This document shows positions 25,547 through 34,562 of a DNA stretch of 64,000 nt, one piece after another. The notes beneath the pieces were generated by a model. It saw only the letters and a program-made list of their open reading frames with translations, was not told where the DNA came from and did no database searches. A program made the translations under genes and the position numbers. Source of the stretch: Siccirubricoccus phaeus (GTDB lineage Bacteria; Pseudomonadota; Alphaproteobacteria; Acetobacterales; Acetobacteraceae); contig NZ_SRXO01000018.1 in NCBI RefSeq assembly GCF_008360935.1, forward strand, positions 48,860 to 112,859. The letters run 5' to 3'. Each line of letters opens with the position of its first letter. The first letter of the stretch is position 1.

Positions 25547-26275
25547 TCAGCGGAAATTATCCTTCGCGCTGCGAATCTCCGCCAGCCGCGCCACATCCTT
25601 CGCGCGGACAAAGGGATTCGTCGCCTTCTCCTCCGCCATCGTCGTCGGCACGGTGAATTTCCCCGCCGCGCGCTGCGCCTTCGCCTCCGCCGCCCGCGCC
25701 ACCAGCGCGGCATTCTCCGGCTCCACCGTCAGAGCGAAGCGCGCATTGCTCTCGGTGTATTCATGGCCGCAGCACACCAGCGTCGCATCCGGCAGCGCCG
25801 ACAGCGCGGCGAGGGAGCGGAACATCATCCCCGCATCCCCCTCGATCAACCGGCCGCAGCCCAGCGAGAACAGCGTGTCGCCGCAGAGCAGCACATGCCC
25901 TTCCGGGAAGTGGAAGGCGATATGCCCCACCGTATGGCCCGGCGTGTCGATGACGACGCCCTCCGTCGCCCCCACCACCACCTTCTCTCCTGGCGCCAGC
26001 GCCGCATCCAGCCTCGGCAGCCGGTGCGCATCCGCCTTCGCCCCCACCACCCTGGCACCGAACCGCGCCCGCACCTCCTCCACCCCGCCGACATGGTCGC
26101 CATGGTGGTGGGTCAGCAGGATCAGGTCGCAGCGCCCGCCCATCGCCTCCAGCGCGGCAATGATCGGCCCGGCCTCCCCGGGGTCGCAGATGGCGGTGGT
26201 GCCGGTGGCGGCGTCCTGCAACGCCCAGGCGTAATTGTCGGACAGGCAGGGGATGGCTTGAACCGAAACCGGCAT
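25547..26275 (-). CDS. gloB: Hydroxyacylglutathione hydrolase (glyoxalase II)
   Basis: This 242-aa metallo-beta-lactamase-fold enzyme has the binuclear-metal motif THHHGDHVGG (residues 55-64), DTPGHTVGHIAFH, LLCGDTLFSLGCGRL and GHEYTESNARFAL. It hydrolyses S-lactoylglutathione to lactate and glutathione, completing methylglyoxal detoxification. A strong GGAGAGAG precedes the ATG at 26275. The gene is alone; glyoxalase I is not in the window. It ends 91 bp from the cupin start on the same strand. Confidence 0.95.
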   Translation of the reverse strand: MPVSVQAIPCLSDNYAWALQDAATGTTAICDPGEAGPIIAALEAMGGRCDLILLTHHHGDHVGGVEEVRARFGARVVGAKADAHRLPRLDAALAPGEKVVVGATEGVVIDTPGHTVGHIAFHFPEGHVLLCGDTLFSLGCGRLIEGDAGMMFRSLAALSALPDATLVCCGHEYTESNARFALTVEPENAALVARAAEAKAQRAAGKFTVPTTMAEEKATNPFVRAKDVARLAEIRSAKDNFR

Positions 26276-26292
26276 GGGCTCTCTCCTCTAGG

Positions 26293-26394
26293 GCGTGATC
26301 GGTCGAGGTTGGCTCAACCCAACCGTGAATCACGCGATCAAACAAATCCCTGGAGCGGGATGGATGAGCGAAGCTCAATCCATCCCGCTCCAGG
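26293..26394. repeat. Pair of palindromes upstream of gloB
   Basis: GCGTGAT (26293-26299) pairs with ATCACGC (26329-26335) around an inner GGTTGG/CCAACC stem. Next to it is a perfect 17-bp inverted repeat (26349-26365 with 26378-26394) based on GAGCGGGATGGAT. It lies in the divergent gap between gloB and the methyltransferase gene. Its style resembles the TAGAGC repeats; function is unknown. Confidence 0.65.
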
Positions 26395-26506
26395 GGACGT
26401 CGCGGGCGGGCTGCCCGCCCGGACATGGTGCTGCGCCGCGGCCACGCCCCCCGGAAAATCTGGCCGGAGAGTGAAAACCAGGCACGGTCCGTCCTATATC
26501 CCCCGC

Positions 26507-27220
26507 ATGCGCGACGAGGTCCACGGCCTGGCGAATTTCTACGCCACCCCAGCGGGCCTGGTGACCGCCAGGCTGCTGCGGGAGAAGCTGCGCGCCCTCT
26601 GGCCCGCCCTGCCGGGCCGGGCCGTGCTGGGGCTCGGCTATGCCAGCCCCTTCCTGCGGCTGTGGAAAGCCGAAGCGGCGCGCTGCATAGCCCTGGTGCC
26701 GGAACAATTCCCCCGCTGGCGCTGGCCGCGCCGCAGCGCCTCCTCCACCGCCGTCGGGGCGGAGGATGCACTGCCCTTCCCGGACCTGTCCTTCGACCGC
26801 ATCCTGCTGGTGCATGGGCTGGAACATGCGGAGAATTCCCGCCGCCTGCTGCGGGAAGCCTGGCGGGTGCTGAAGGATGACGGGCGGCTGCTGGTGGTGG
26901 CGCCCAACCGCCTCGGCCTCTGGGCGCATCTGGAACGCACCCCCTTCGGCCATGGCCACCCCTATTCCACCGTGCAGCTCGATGCGCTGCTGCGCCGGCA
27001 GATGTTCCGCGTGGCGCGGCGGGAGGCGGCGCTGTTCGTCCCGCCCTTCCACAACCGGCTGCTGCTGCGTGGCGCCGGCGGGTGGGAAAGGCTCGGCAGC
27101 CGCATCTGCCCGGGCTTTGCCGGGGTGACGATGATGGAAGCGGTGAAGGATTTTTCCGAGCTGATCCCGGTCGGCGCGATGCCGGCGCGGCGGCGCGTGG
27201 TGGTGGCCGAAGCGGCCTGA
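26507..27220 (+). CDS. SAM-dependent methyltransferase (class I)
   Basis: This 237-aa protein has a methyltransferase core. VLGLGYASPFLRL is the SAM loop; GAEDALPFPDLSFDRILLVHGLEHAENS is the Asp-containing motif typical of Methyltransf_11; REAWRVLKDDGRLLVVAPNRLG is motif III. The glycine-rich loop is a little unusual (GLGYASPFL in place of GXGXG). In alphaproteobacteria proteins of this kind are often encoded next to gloB, as here, divergently. The substrate is unknown. The start at 26507 begins MRDEVHGLANFYATPAGLV. Confidence 0.87.
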   Translation: MRDEVHGLANFYATPAGLVTARLLREKLRALWPALPGRAVLGLGYASPFLRLWKAEAARCIALVPEQFPRWRWPRRSASSTAVGAEDALPFPDLSFDRILLVHGLEHAENSRRLLREAWRVLKDDGRLLVVAPNRLGLWAHLERTPFGHGHPYSTVQLDALLRRQMFRVARREAALFVPPFHNRLLLRGAGGWERLGSRICPGFAGVTMMEAVKDFSELIPVGAMPARRRVVVAEAA

Positions 27221-27303
27221 CCGCCCTGCCGGCGAGGCGCCGCGTAACGTCCCGGCGACAGGCGACGAAAAGCCTCCGTGGCCCATGCACACGAGAGAGA
27301 ACC

Positions 27304-27657
27304 ATGGTCAAAGCCGGCATCCTCGCCGCCGCCCTGTCGCTCGCCGCCCTGCCCGCCCTTGCCCAAGCAGTGCCGGCGGCGCTGCAGCCTGGGGGGCGCC
27401 TGCAGCTTCCCGTTGCCCGGCTCGGCAACACCGTCATCCGCCACGTGATGATCGGCGACAGCGGCACGGTGGCGGAGCTGATGTTCGACGCCGACAAGGA
27501 CACCACCCGATCCGCCCGCGTGGTGCGGGTGGAGAATGTCAACGGCATGCTGGAGATCACCTATGACACCAGCATGACGCGCCCGACCGCGAGCGGCGGT
27601 ATGCCGCGCCTCGTGCCCGGCGGCGGCGGCATGTACAGTGTCGATTACGGTCGCTGA
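27304..27657 (+). CDS. Small secreted protein of unknown function
   Basis: This 117-aa protein has a clear signal peptide (KAGILAAALSLAALPALAQA), leaving a mature part of about 95 residues that contains GDSGTVAELMFDADKDTTRSAR and ends in a glycine-rich tail (PGGGGMYSVDYGR). I do not recognise a family. GAGAGA lies upstream of the ATG. It stands alone after the methyltransferase gene; the 259 bp that follow hold nothing I can support. Confidence 0.7.
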   Translation: MVKAGILAAALSLAALPALAQAVPAALQPGGRLQLPVARLGNTVIRHVMIGDSGTVAELMFDADKDTTRSARVVRVENVNGMLEITYDTSMTRPTASGGMPRLVPGGGGMYSVDYGR

Positions 27658-27916
27658 TCTTTCACGAAATCATGCCCGCGACGTCGCCGCGCGTCTTCGC
27701 AGGAAGACCGGAATGGCTCTTCGGCCCTCGCCTCCACAGCCTGCCGCGGCGAGGCCGAGGCAGGCTTCGGCCAGCCCGCCCCGACGCCGGTGCATCGCCG
27801 GTCGGGCCGCGCTGCTTCCGGACCGGATGGCCCGCTGCCGTTCGCGGCCGTGGCGGGCGTCCGACGCACCGCACGCCCCAGCCGCCGCGCGAAAATGCAC
27901 GGCGGCCTTGCAGGCA

Positions 27917-28750
27917 TCAGCGCAGCGGGAAGCCCAGCCTGTTCAGCGCGCTCTTCAGCAGGTCGCGCCCGCGCAGCGACTTCACCGTGCCGTTACGGCT
28001 GATGACGCGCTGCGTCCAGGTATCCGCGCTCATCTCATTGCGCTTCGAATAGGCGCCGAGCAGCTCGTCATAGGCGGCGCGATGCGCTGGCTCGTTGGCG
28101 GCGTCATAGACCTCGCGGTGCACGATGGCGCCCTGGGCGAGGCGCGGCTTGATCTCCGCCTCCTGCGCCGCATAGCCGACGCAGAGGCCGAACACGCCGA
28201 CGGCGCCCGGCGGCAGGCCCAGCGTCTCCGCCACCCGCACCACGTCGTTGCGCAGCGCGCCGATATAGACGGTGCCGAGGCCGAGCGCCTCCGCCGCCAC
28301 CACGGCGTTCTGCGCGGCCATCGCGGCGTCGATGGCCGCGACCAGGAAGGTCTCGAGGAAGGGCAGCCCCTCCAGCGGATGCCCCGCCGCGATGCCGAGG
28401 CGCTCATTGCGCGAGGTATCGGCGAGGAAGACGAGGAAGAGCGGGCATTGCAGGATGTGCTTCTGGCCGCCCGCCACCTCGGCCAGCACGGCGCGCTTGG
28501 CGGGATCGTCCACCACCACCACGGACCAGGTCTGCAAATTGGAGGAGGTAGCGGCGGATTGCGCCGCGGCGATCAGCGTCTCCAGCGTGCCCTCCGGCAG
28601 CGGGTCCGGCTTGTAGCCGCGGATGGAGCGGTGGCTGAGCAGATGCGCGATGATGGCGTTCCAGGGCCCGGCCGGCGGCACCGCCGCCTCACCGTAGCGC
28701 GCCACCAGGGCGGCGTGCTTGCCCGTCTCGATCTGGGTGGTTCCGTCCAT
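27917..28750 (-). CDS. NfsA-like NADPH-dependent nitroreductase family oxidoreductase
   Basis: This 277-aa FMN-dependent nitroreductase-fold protein has HRSIRGYKPDPLPEGTLETLI, the FMN-binding SAATSSNLQTWSVVVV, the second FMN block EALGLGTVYIGALRND, and FGLCVGYAAQEAEIKPRL with the C-terminal region expected of the NfsA/FRP subgroup. It would reduce flavins, nitroaromatics or quinones with NADPH. The start at 28750 gives MDGTTQIETGKHAALV. It lies downstream of a Bug receptor gene on the same strand, across a degenerate repeat. Confidence 0.88.
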   Translation of the reverse strand: MDGTTQIETGKHAALVARYGEAAVPPAGPWNAIIAHLLSHRSIRGYKPDPLPEGTLETLIAAAQSAATSSNLQTWSVVVVDDPAKRAVLAEVAGGQKHILQCPLFLVFLADTSRNERLGIAAGHPLEGLPFLETFLVAAIDAAMAAQNAVVAAEALGLGTVYIGALRNDVVRVAETLGLPPGAVGVFGLCVGYAAQEAEIKPRLAQGAIVHREVYDAANEPAHRAAYDELLGAYSKRNEMSADTWTQRVISRNGTVKSLRGRDLLKSALNRLGFPLR

Positions 28751-28941
28751 GGGGAAGGTCTCCGTTTGCGTCCAGGCTAAGCGGTCCTTCCGGCTTGGCA
28801 AGCCGCAACCCACGCCGCCCACCCGGAGACCCGAGGGACTCACGAAGGCCTGGCGTACAACCCGGCGCCTCCGACGCGCGGCCCGTTGCCCTAAAGCGGC
28901 CGGCTTTGCGAGGCATCGGTCGTCCAGCGCCCCCTCCCGGG

Positions 28942-28972
28942 CCCCGTGACGTCGCGCAGCGACGCCACGGGG
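28942..28972 (-). terminator. Stop-codon-associated hairpin repeat, copy E3
   Basis: CCCCGTGACGTCGC (28942-28955) and GCGACGCCACGGGG (28959-28972) form a 14-bp stem with one mismatch, starting 3 bp beyond the Bug-receptor stop codon. Upstream in + coordinates, 28885-28920 (GTTGCCC...GGCTTTGCGAGGC) is a decayed version of the second half of the family. Same orientation to its gene as the other copies. Confidence 0.65.
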
Positions 28973-28975
28973 ATC

Positions 28976-29959
28976 TCAAATCAGCCCCAGCCGCCGGCCG
29001 AGATCGCGATAGAGCGCGACCTGGGCGCGGACATAATCGCGGGTCTCCTCCGGCGCCAGCAGCCGGGGGTAGCTGCCCAGGGCGCGGGTCGCCGCCATCC
29101 AGCCGGCATCCCCGCGCAGCGCCGACAGCGCCGCCACCCAGGCCTGCTGCACCGCAGGCGCCAGGCCAGCCGGGGCATAAAGCGCACTCCAGCCGGTGAT
29201 CTCCGCCAGCGCCTCGAACTCCACCTCCCGCGCATTCGGCACCTGGGGCAGCGCCACATGGCGTTCCCGCCGCAGCCCCACCACCAGCGCCCGTAGCGTC
29301 CCGGCGCGGATCGCCCTCAGCGTGTCGGAAAGGTTATTGCCGAGGAACTCCACCTCCCCCGCCGCCAGCGCCGCCACCGCCTCCCCGCCGCCGCGATAGG
29401 GCTTCGCGACCCCGGCATCCAGCGGCAGCCCGGCGGTCGCGAAGATGTGCCGCACGCCGAGGTCGAGCAAGGTCGCCGGCCCGGAGGTGGCGAAGCTGAG
29501 CCGCCCCGGCTGTTCCCGCAGCGCCGTCAGCAGCGCGGCGAAATCCGCCCAGGGCGCATCGGTGCGGACGCAGACCACGAAGGGGTTCTCATCCAGCAGG
29601 CCGAGCATGCTGAACCCGTCCCAGGCATAGGGGGTGCGGGGATCCAGCGCCGGCAGGATGGCGGCGGCGGAAACCCGCGCCAGCAGCAGGGTCTGCCCGT
29701 CCGGCGCCGCCCGGGCGACGAATTGCGTGCCCAGCGCGCCGGAGGCGCCGGGGCGGTTCTCCACCAGCATGGCGGCGGCGGGGTTGGGCAAATGGCGGGG
29801 CGCGAAGCGGGCGAGGGTGCGGGCGGCGAGATCCGCGGCGCCCCCCGCCGCGAAGGGCGCCACCAGGGTGACCGGCGCCTCCGGATAGCCGGCGGCCTGC
29901 GCGGGCAGGGCAAGGGCCAGGCTGGCGAGGGTGAGGGCGCGGCGAGGCATGCGGCGCAT
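28976..29959 (-). CDS. Bug/TctC-family tripartite tricarboxylate transporter receptor
   Basis: This periplasmic solute receptor of about 327 aa has a signal peptide (PRRALTLASLALALPAQAAG) and the family blocks YPEAPVTLVAPFAAGGAADLAARTLA, VENRPGASGALGTQFVARAAPDGQTLLL and the terminal RDYVRAQVALYRDLGRRLGL. These proteins bind carboxylates or other small molecules; they are often encoded without TctA/TctB permeases, as here. Starts at 29959 and 29950 are both possible. The GC-rich upstream region has no clear partner gene. Confidence 0.9.
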   Translation of the reverse strand: MRRMPRRALTLASLALALPAQAAGYPEAPVTLVAPFAAGGAADLAARTLARFAPRHLPNPAAAMLVENRPGASGALGTQFVARAAPDGQTLLLARVSAAAILPALDPRTPYAWDGFSMLGLLDENPFVVCVRTDAPWADFAALLTALREQPGRLSFATSGPATLLDLGVRHIFATAGLPLDAGVAKPYRGGGEAVAALAAGEVEFLGNNLSDTLRAIRAGTLRALVVGLRRERHVALPQVPNAREVEFEALAEITGWSALYAPAGLAPAVQQAWVAALSALRGDAGWMAATRALGSYPRLLAPEETRDYVRAQVALYRDLGRRLGLI

Positions 29960-30281
29960 GGCGAAGGATCCAGCGGCGGCGATCGGCCCACTCTGGGCCG
30001 CCGGGAAGGCGCCCGCCACCCCTTTTCGGCGCCGGCCATCCTGCCTTCTTGCCGCCATAATTCCCCGCCTCGCCACCCCCTGCCGCCAGGACGAAAGCCA
30101 GGCAAACAAGAAAGACGGCTGAATACGTAAAGCAAGAGTCGCGGGACTACTTACCAGCCCTTCGACTTTGTATTCCGTTTGCGGCACGGCATGTTGGCCT
30201 ATGCGTGCTGCCTTGCCGACACTCCCGGCGCTCCGCTCACCAGAGGTTGCTGTTTTTTTCAAAGCACGCTACGGGGGTGAC

Positions 30282-31178
30282 ATGACGTCCGCGAATGGCA
30301 TGCCGGCGGGGTATCCCCGGCTACCCTCAGCGGCGTTCCCGCGCGTTGCGCGGGGCGCCCTCACCCCGGGGCAAGGAGCCAGGGCCGCGCCCGCGGCACG
30401 ACGTTACCGGCCTGCCTGGATGGCAGCCCTGCTGGTCACGCCGCTGATCCTGCCCATGGGGACGGCCCAGGCCGGAAGCAACGTCGCAGGAGGCGGCGCG
30501 GTTGCGGGAGACCTGCGCCCGCTGGCCAGCCACGCCCCGGCGCAGCCGCCGCACCAGGTCCAGCAGATCGCCCAGGCGCAGCCGGTGCGGGCACCACGCC
30601 TGCCGGATGCGCCGCAGGAATTGCTGCCGCCGGCCGAGCCCGCCTTGGTCCGGCTCAGCCCCCAGGCCGCCTGCCTGGCCGCCGCCCGCCGCGCCGAGCA
30701 GGTACATGGCCTGCCGGAAGGGCTGCTGGTGGCCATCGCGCTTTCGGAAAGCGGGCTGCACGCCCATGCGCTGAATATCGGCGGCCGGTCCTACTTCCCG
30801 CACGACTTCGCCGCCGCCCGGGCGCTGCTGCTGGGCGCGGCGCCGAGCCGCTCCGTCATGGCCGGCTGCGTGCAGGTGAACGCCAGGGTGCATGCGCGCG
30901 GCGCCGACTGGCCGCTGGACCCCGTCCGCTCCGCCGACTGGGCCGGCGGGCTGCTGCGCCGCTGGTACACGGAGACGGGAAGCTGGGCGGAGGCGCTGCG
31001 CCGCTGGCATGGCGGCTCCCCCGCCTCCACCCGCCGCGTCATGTGCCGGGTCCGCGCCAAGCTGGAGGTCACCGCCCCCGGTTCGAACCTGCTGCCAGAT
31101 GCCGGCTGCTCCCCGGTGGAAATGGCCCGCATCCGCCGTAGCGGCGCCGCCCTGCTGGAAGTGGCCGAAGCGCCCTGA
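30282..31178 (+). CDS. Lytic transglycosylase-like (SLT) domain protein
   Basis: This protein of about 298 aa has an N-terminal hydrophobic segment (residues ~48-64, ending ILPMGTAQAG) that is probably a signal or anchor, a Pro/Gln/Ala-rich linker, and a C-terminal lysozyme-like domain. The latter contains GLPEGLLVAIALSESGLHAH (catalytic Glu within ALSESGL), VMAGCVQVNARVHARG and WAEALRRWHGG. Such domains cleave peptidoglycan and often accompany secretion or conjugation machinery; none is seen here. The start at 30282 is chosen from GGGGG upstream; earlier in-frame ATGs exist. Confidence 0.75.
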   Translation: MTSANGMPAGYPRLPSAAFPRVARGALTPGQGARAAPAARRYRPAWMAALLVTPLILPMGTAQAGSNVAGGGAVAGDLRPLASHAPAQPPHQVQQIAQAQPVRAPRLPDAPQELLPPAEPALVRLSPQAACLAAARRAEQVHGLPEGLLVAIALSESGLHAHALNIGGRSYFPHDFAAARALLLGAAPSRSVMAGCVQVNARVHARGADWPLDPVRSADWAGGLLRRWYTETGSWAEALRRWHGGSPASTRRVMCRVRAKLEVTAPGSNLLPDAGCSPVEMARIRRSGAALLEVAEAP

Positions 31179-31355
31179 ACCGGCCCGGGCGCCACGCGCC
31201 CACCGCCTGACCCATTGCCGCCCGTCATGGCCCGTGCCGGCGGCACGGCTTGCCCCCGCTTGCCCTTCACTCGCAAGGCGTCACGCATTCGTCACGCCTT
31301 CCGCCCGCAACGGCAGGCCCGCTGCAGGATTTTGCTGCTGGGTAGGGATCGGGAT

Positions 31356-31763
31356 ATGCCGAAGAAGACGCCGGTGTTGTTGGTGGTGGAAGATGACGTG
31401 CTAGTGCGGCTGACGCTGGTCGATGCGCTGAGCGATGATGGGTTCGACGTTCTGGATGCGCCGGATGCGCAGGCGGCGCTGCAGCTGATCTCGAAACGGG
31501 TAGATATCGCCGCCCTGCTGACCGATATCAATCTGCCGGGCGGCGCCGATGGTTTCGCCCTGGCGCGGGCGGTGCGGCGGCTGCGGCCGGGCCTGCCGGT
31601 GGTCTATGCCTCCGGCCGGCACACCAACGCGGCAGAGGCGCAATCGGTTCGCGGCGCGCGCTTCCTGGCCAAGCCGTTTTCGCTGGCGCTGGCTTCCGAG
31701 GCGATCCGCGCCTTGCTGGCGGAGCGGCCGGCGGCGCAGGAAGCGGCGGCGGGGCGGGCCTGA
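31356..31763 (+). CDS. Single-domain response regulator (receiver only)
   Basis: This 135-aa CheY-like receiver begins VLLVVEDDVLVRLTLVDAL. The acidic pair is at residues 12-14, the phospho-acceptor Asp57 is in ALLTDINLPGG, and the conserved Lys106 is in FLAKPF. There is no output domain. The type is common in alphaproteobacteria, where it may pass phosphate within a relay or act on a partner protein. No histidine kinase is adjacent. AGGGATCGGAT precedes the ATG. Confidence 0.88.
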   Translation: MPKKTPVLLVVEDDVLVRLTLVDALSDDGFDVLDAPDAQAALQLISKRVDIAALLTDINLPGGADGFALARAVRRLRPGLPVVYASGRHTNAAEAQSVRGARFLAKPFSLALASEAIRALLAERPAAQEAAAGRA

Positions 31764-31787
31764 CAGCGCGGTGCATGAGCGGCCGCG

Positions 31788-31949
31788 ATGGCGGAGGTCG
31801 TGCCGGATGATGAGCTGCTCGACCGGATCGCCGAGATCGTGCCGCCGGGCGTCGATGTGGCGCCGCTCGAGGGAGCGGCCTATTCGCCGCCCTCGATCAC
31901 GGAGGCATCGCTGCGGCGGCGACCGGTCTCCGACCGTGCCGCCGCGTGA
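31788..31949 (+). CDS. Possible small protein (53 aa)
   Basis: An open frame follows a weak start and encodes MAEVVPDDELLDRIAEIV, then PPGVDVAPLEGAAYSPPSIT and a basic tail. Composition looks protein-like, with an acidic amphipathic start, but I do not recognise a family. It could also be a fragment of a longer decayed gene. It sits between the receiver gene and a convergent YCII gene. Confidence 0.3.
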   Translation: MAEVVPDDELLDRIAEIVPPGVDVAPLEGAAYSPPSITEASLRRRPVSDRAAA

Positions 31950-32004
31950 CCCTGCGCCGGTGGCCGGGCAGGCCTCGGGGGGCGGCGCTGAAGCATGCGG
32001 CTGG

Positions 32005-32406
32005 CTACGGATTGCCGGGCGGTTCGGCGTCAGGCTCTCGCCGCAGATCGGCCATCTCGTATAGCGGCCGGATTTCGATCTCGCTCGGTCCCGGCATGGG
32101 GTTGGGGCAGCGCTTCACCCAGGCGACCGCCTCGTCCATGTCCTTGACCTCCCAGAGCCAGAAGCCGGCCACCAGCTCCCGGGGCTGGGCGAAGGGCCCG
32201 TCGATGACCGTGCGGTCGGGACCATCGAACGCAATACGCTTGCCGTAGGAGGAGGGCTTGAGGCCGTCGGCGGCACGCATGATGCCGGCCTTGACCAGCG
32301 CCTCATTGAACCGGCCCATGGCCTCGAGCGCCTCGAATGCCTCGGCCGTGGGGCGAAAGCCCTTCTCGCTGTCTTCGGTGGCCTTCACGAGCACCATCAC
32401 GCGCAT
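32005..32406 (-). CDS. YCII-related (DGPF-domain) protein
   Basis: This 133-aa protein has the family-defining DGPFAQPRELVAGFWLWEVK block and the N-terminal MRVMVLVKATEDSEKG. YCII proteins form dimers with a His/Asp pocket; many are encoded beside ECF sigma factors, which are not present here. AGGAGACGG precedes the ATG. Downstream lies a 53-aa open frame on the other strand. Confidence 0.88.
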   Translation of the reverse strand: MRVMVLVKATEDSEKGFRPTAEAFEALEAMGRFNEALVKAGIMRAADGLKPSSYGKRIAFDGPDRTVIDGPFAQPRELVAGFWLWEVKDMDEAVAWVKRCPNPMPGPSEIEIRPLYEMADLRREPDAEPPGNP

Positions 32407-33215
32407 CGTCCGTCTCCTTGCTCTGGCCGGCCTGATCGGCCTGGCGGCGAACCATTTGGGTCAACTCGCTGAGGTACGATCAGGCGCCAGAGATCATGGA
32501 CCGCATCCGCGAGCGCGGGGAACGGTACCATTCGTCGAGCGGTCGCGGGGCTGGCGGAAGCGCTGAACCGGGCGGCGCGCCCAGCGATCTGCAGGTGAAT
32601 GGAGATTGCCTGTCAGGATGGCATGTCCGCCGCGCTTGCAGCACAAGATGTGTCGAAGGGCGGCGAGATCGGCGGATGAAGCTGAAAAAAACAAACGTCT
32701 CTGTAAGACGTCACGTCATGGCTTTCGGCTCGGAACGACCGATCCGTCGTTTCCCACTGAGGTCATCGGCCACCCCATGGGGCTGTACCTCTTTCCTCAA
32801 CGCCCACAACACGTATGGCGAGTGGCGCGGCAGGCCCGCTGCTACACAGGGTGCAGAGGAAGGTGGCAGGGTGCCGGTGGCCGTGCGGTAACGCGGCGAC
32901 CAGGCGAGCCCCGCGGCGTGCCCGGCGCAGGTGCGTGCCATGTTCATCGTGGCTCAGGTCTCGTCGAGGAGCACCAGACGGGCCCACTCAGCGGCCCGGA
33001 CGTCCGGCACCTCGGAACAGCGGGAAGCGGGCTCCGGACGGGTCGTGTGCATCCGCGGTCTCCGCGGCCTGTCGCCAGGGCTCGGGGGAAGGGAATTCAA
33101 AACGCTCTTTCATCGTCCAACTAGTTATACCAACGCTTGTCCTCAGTGTATATTGCGGCAACGCGGCGCGAAGGCAGGCACCCGGCGCGGTATCCGCGGC
33201 GGGCGGCAGGCAAGG
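32407..33215. other. Non-coding stretch, probably decayed sequence
   Basis: About 800 bp with lower GC than its surroundings and no frame that shows family blocks, codon bias or a plausible ribosome-binding site. An AT-rich patch near 33118-33165 contains ACTAGTTATACCAACG. I see no terminal inverted repeats or transposase motif. It may be the remains of an insertion or an old gene. Confidence 0.5.
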
Positions 33216-34562
33216 TCAGGAGGCCAACCTTGCCTCGCCGGCCGCGAAGTGGCTCTCCGGCCGCGGCAGGCCGTAATGCTCGCGCAGGGTGGCACCGCTG
33301 TAGTCCTCGCGGAACAGGCCGCGTCGGCGCAGGATCGGGATCACCTCCGCGGCGAAGGCGGTGAAGCCGCCGGGCAGCCAGGGCGGCATGATGTTGAAGC
33401 CATCCGCCGCACCTCCGGCGAACCAGCTCTCGATATGATCGGCGATCTGCTCCGGCGTGCCGGCCAGTACGAAATGCCCGCGGGCGCCGGCCAGGCGATG
33501 CAGCAATTGCCGCAAGGTCGGCTTCTCCCGGTCCACGATGCCGAGCACGACCTGGAAGCGGCTCGCCACGGCCCTGGCGGCATCCGGCGCAATCAGATGG
33601 CGCGGGAAGGGCGCGTCCAGTGCATGGCCGGAGAAATCCACGCCCAGCATCTGCCGTAGCTGGTTCAGCGCGTAGCCGGGCTGCACCAGCGCGTTGAACT
33701 CCGCCTGCAACCGCTTCGCCTCTGCTTCCGTCCCGCCGATGAAGGGGCTGAGGCCGGGCAGCACCTTGATATGCTCCGGCCGGCGCCCCAGCCCGGCGGC
33801 GCGCGCCTTGATGTCGGCATAGAATTCCTGGGCGCTCTCCAGCGTCTGATGCGCGGTGAAGATGGCTTCCGCCCAGCGCGCCGCAAGGCCGCGCCCGTCC
33901 TCCGAGGAGCCGGCCTGGACATAGACCGGCCGCCCCTGCGGCGTGCGCGGCGCGTTCAGCGGCCCGCGCACCTGGAAGAAGCGGCCCTTGTGGTGCAGCG
34001 CATGGATCTTCGCCGGGTCCGCATAGCGGCCGCTGGCGGGGTCCGCCACCACCGCGTCATCCTCCCAGGAATCCCAGAGGCCGGTGACCACTTCGAGGAA
34101 TTCCTGCGCCTGCGCATAGCGCTCGGCATGGGAGGGATGCTCGGCCAGGCCGAAATTCTGCGCCGCCTGGTCGTTTGTGGTGGTGACGATGTTCCACCCG
34201 GCCCGGCCGCGGCTCTGATGGTCCACCGAGGCGAAGAGCCGCGCCAGGTTGTAGGGCTCGTGATAGGTGGTGGAGGCGGTGGCGATGAGCCCGATGCGGC
34301 TGGTGGCCGCGGCGATGCCCGCCAGCAGCGTGATCGGTTCCAGCCGGAAGCGCGGGGCGTATTCGATGCTCTCCGCCAGCACCGGTCCGTCGGCGAAGAA
34401 GATGGCGTCCATCTTCGCCGCCTCCGCCTGCTGCGCCAGGGATTGGAACCAGCCGATATCGGTCAGCCGGCCGATCTCCGCGCCGGGGTAGCGCCAGGCG
34501 GCCTCGTGATGGCCGTCCGGGTAGATGAAGAGGTTCAGGTTGAGCTGGCGATGGCCGGGCAT
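33216..34562 (-). CDS. LLM-class flavin-dependent monooxygenase (NtaA/SnaA/DszA family)
   Basis: This 448-aa TIM-barrel bacterial luciferase-like monooxygenase has WFQSLAQQAEAAKMDAIFFAD, SRIGLIATASTTYHEPYNLAR, SRGRAGWNIVTTTNDQAAQNFG and RPVYVQAGSSEDGRGLAARWAEAIF, all diagnostic of the NtaA/DszA branch. It uses FMNH2 from a separate reductase to oxidise a sulfur- or nitrogen-containing compound. The adjacent divergent sulfonate-type ABC transporter and TauD suggest desulfonation for sulfur supply. GGGGAG precedes the ATG at 34562. Confidence 0.92.
   Translation of the reverse strand: MPGHRQLNLNLFIYPDGHHEAAWRYPGAEIGRLTDIGWFQSLAQQAEAAKMDAIFFADGPVLAESIEYAPRFRLEPITLLAGIAAATSRIGLIATASTTYHEPYNLARLFASVDHQSRGRAGWNIVTTTNDQAAQNFGLAEHPSHAERYAQAQEFLEVVTGLWDSWEDDAVVADPASGRYADPAKIHALHHKGRFFQVRGPLNAPRTPQGRPVYVQAGSSEDGRGLAARWAEAIFTAHQTLESAQEFYADIKARAAGLGRRPEHIKVLPGLSPFIGGTEAEAKRLQAEFNALVQPGYALNQLRQMLGVDFSGHALDAPFPRHLIAPDAARAVASRFQVVLGIVDREKPTLRQLLHRLAGARGHFVLAGTPEQIADHIESWFAGGAADGFNIMPPWLPGGFTAFAAEVIPILRRRGLFREDYSGATLREHYGLPRPESHFAAGEARLAS

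Noticed and set aside
31080..31100. GGTTCGAACC as a tRNA T-loop
   Set aside because: Lies inside the coding sequence of the transglycosylase-like protein with no acceptor stem around it.
32496..33124. Open frames in the gap between the YCII and monooxygenase genes
   Set aside because: Several overlapping frames on both strands, none with a start signal, codon bias or motif; reported as non-coding.
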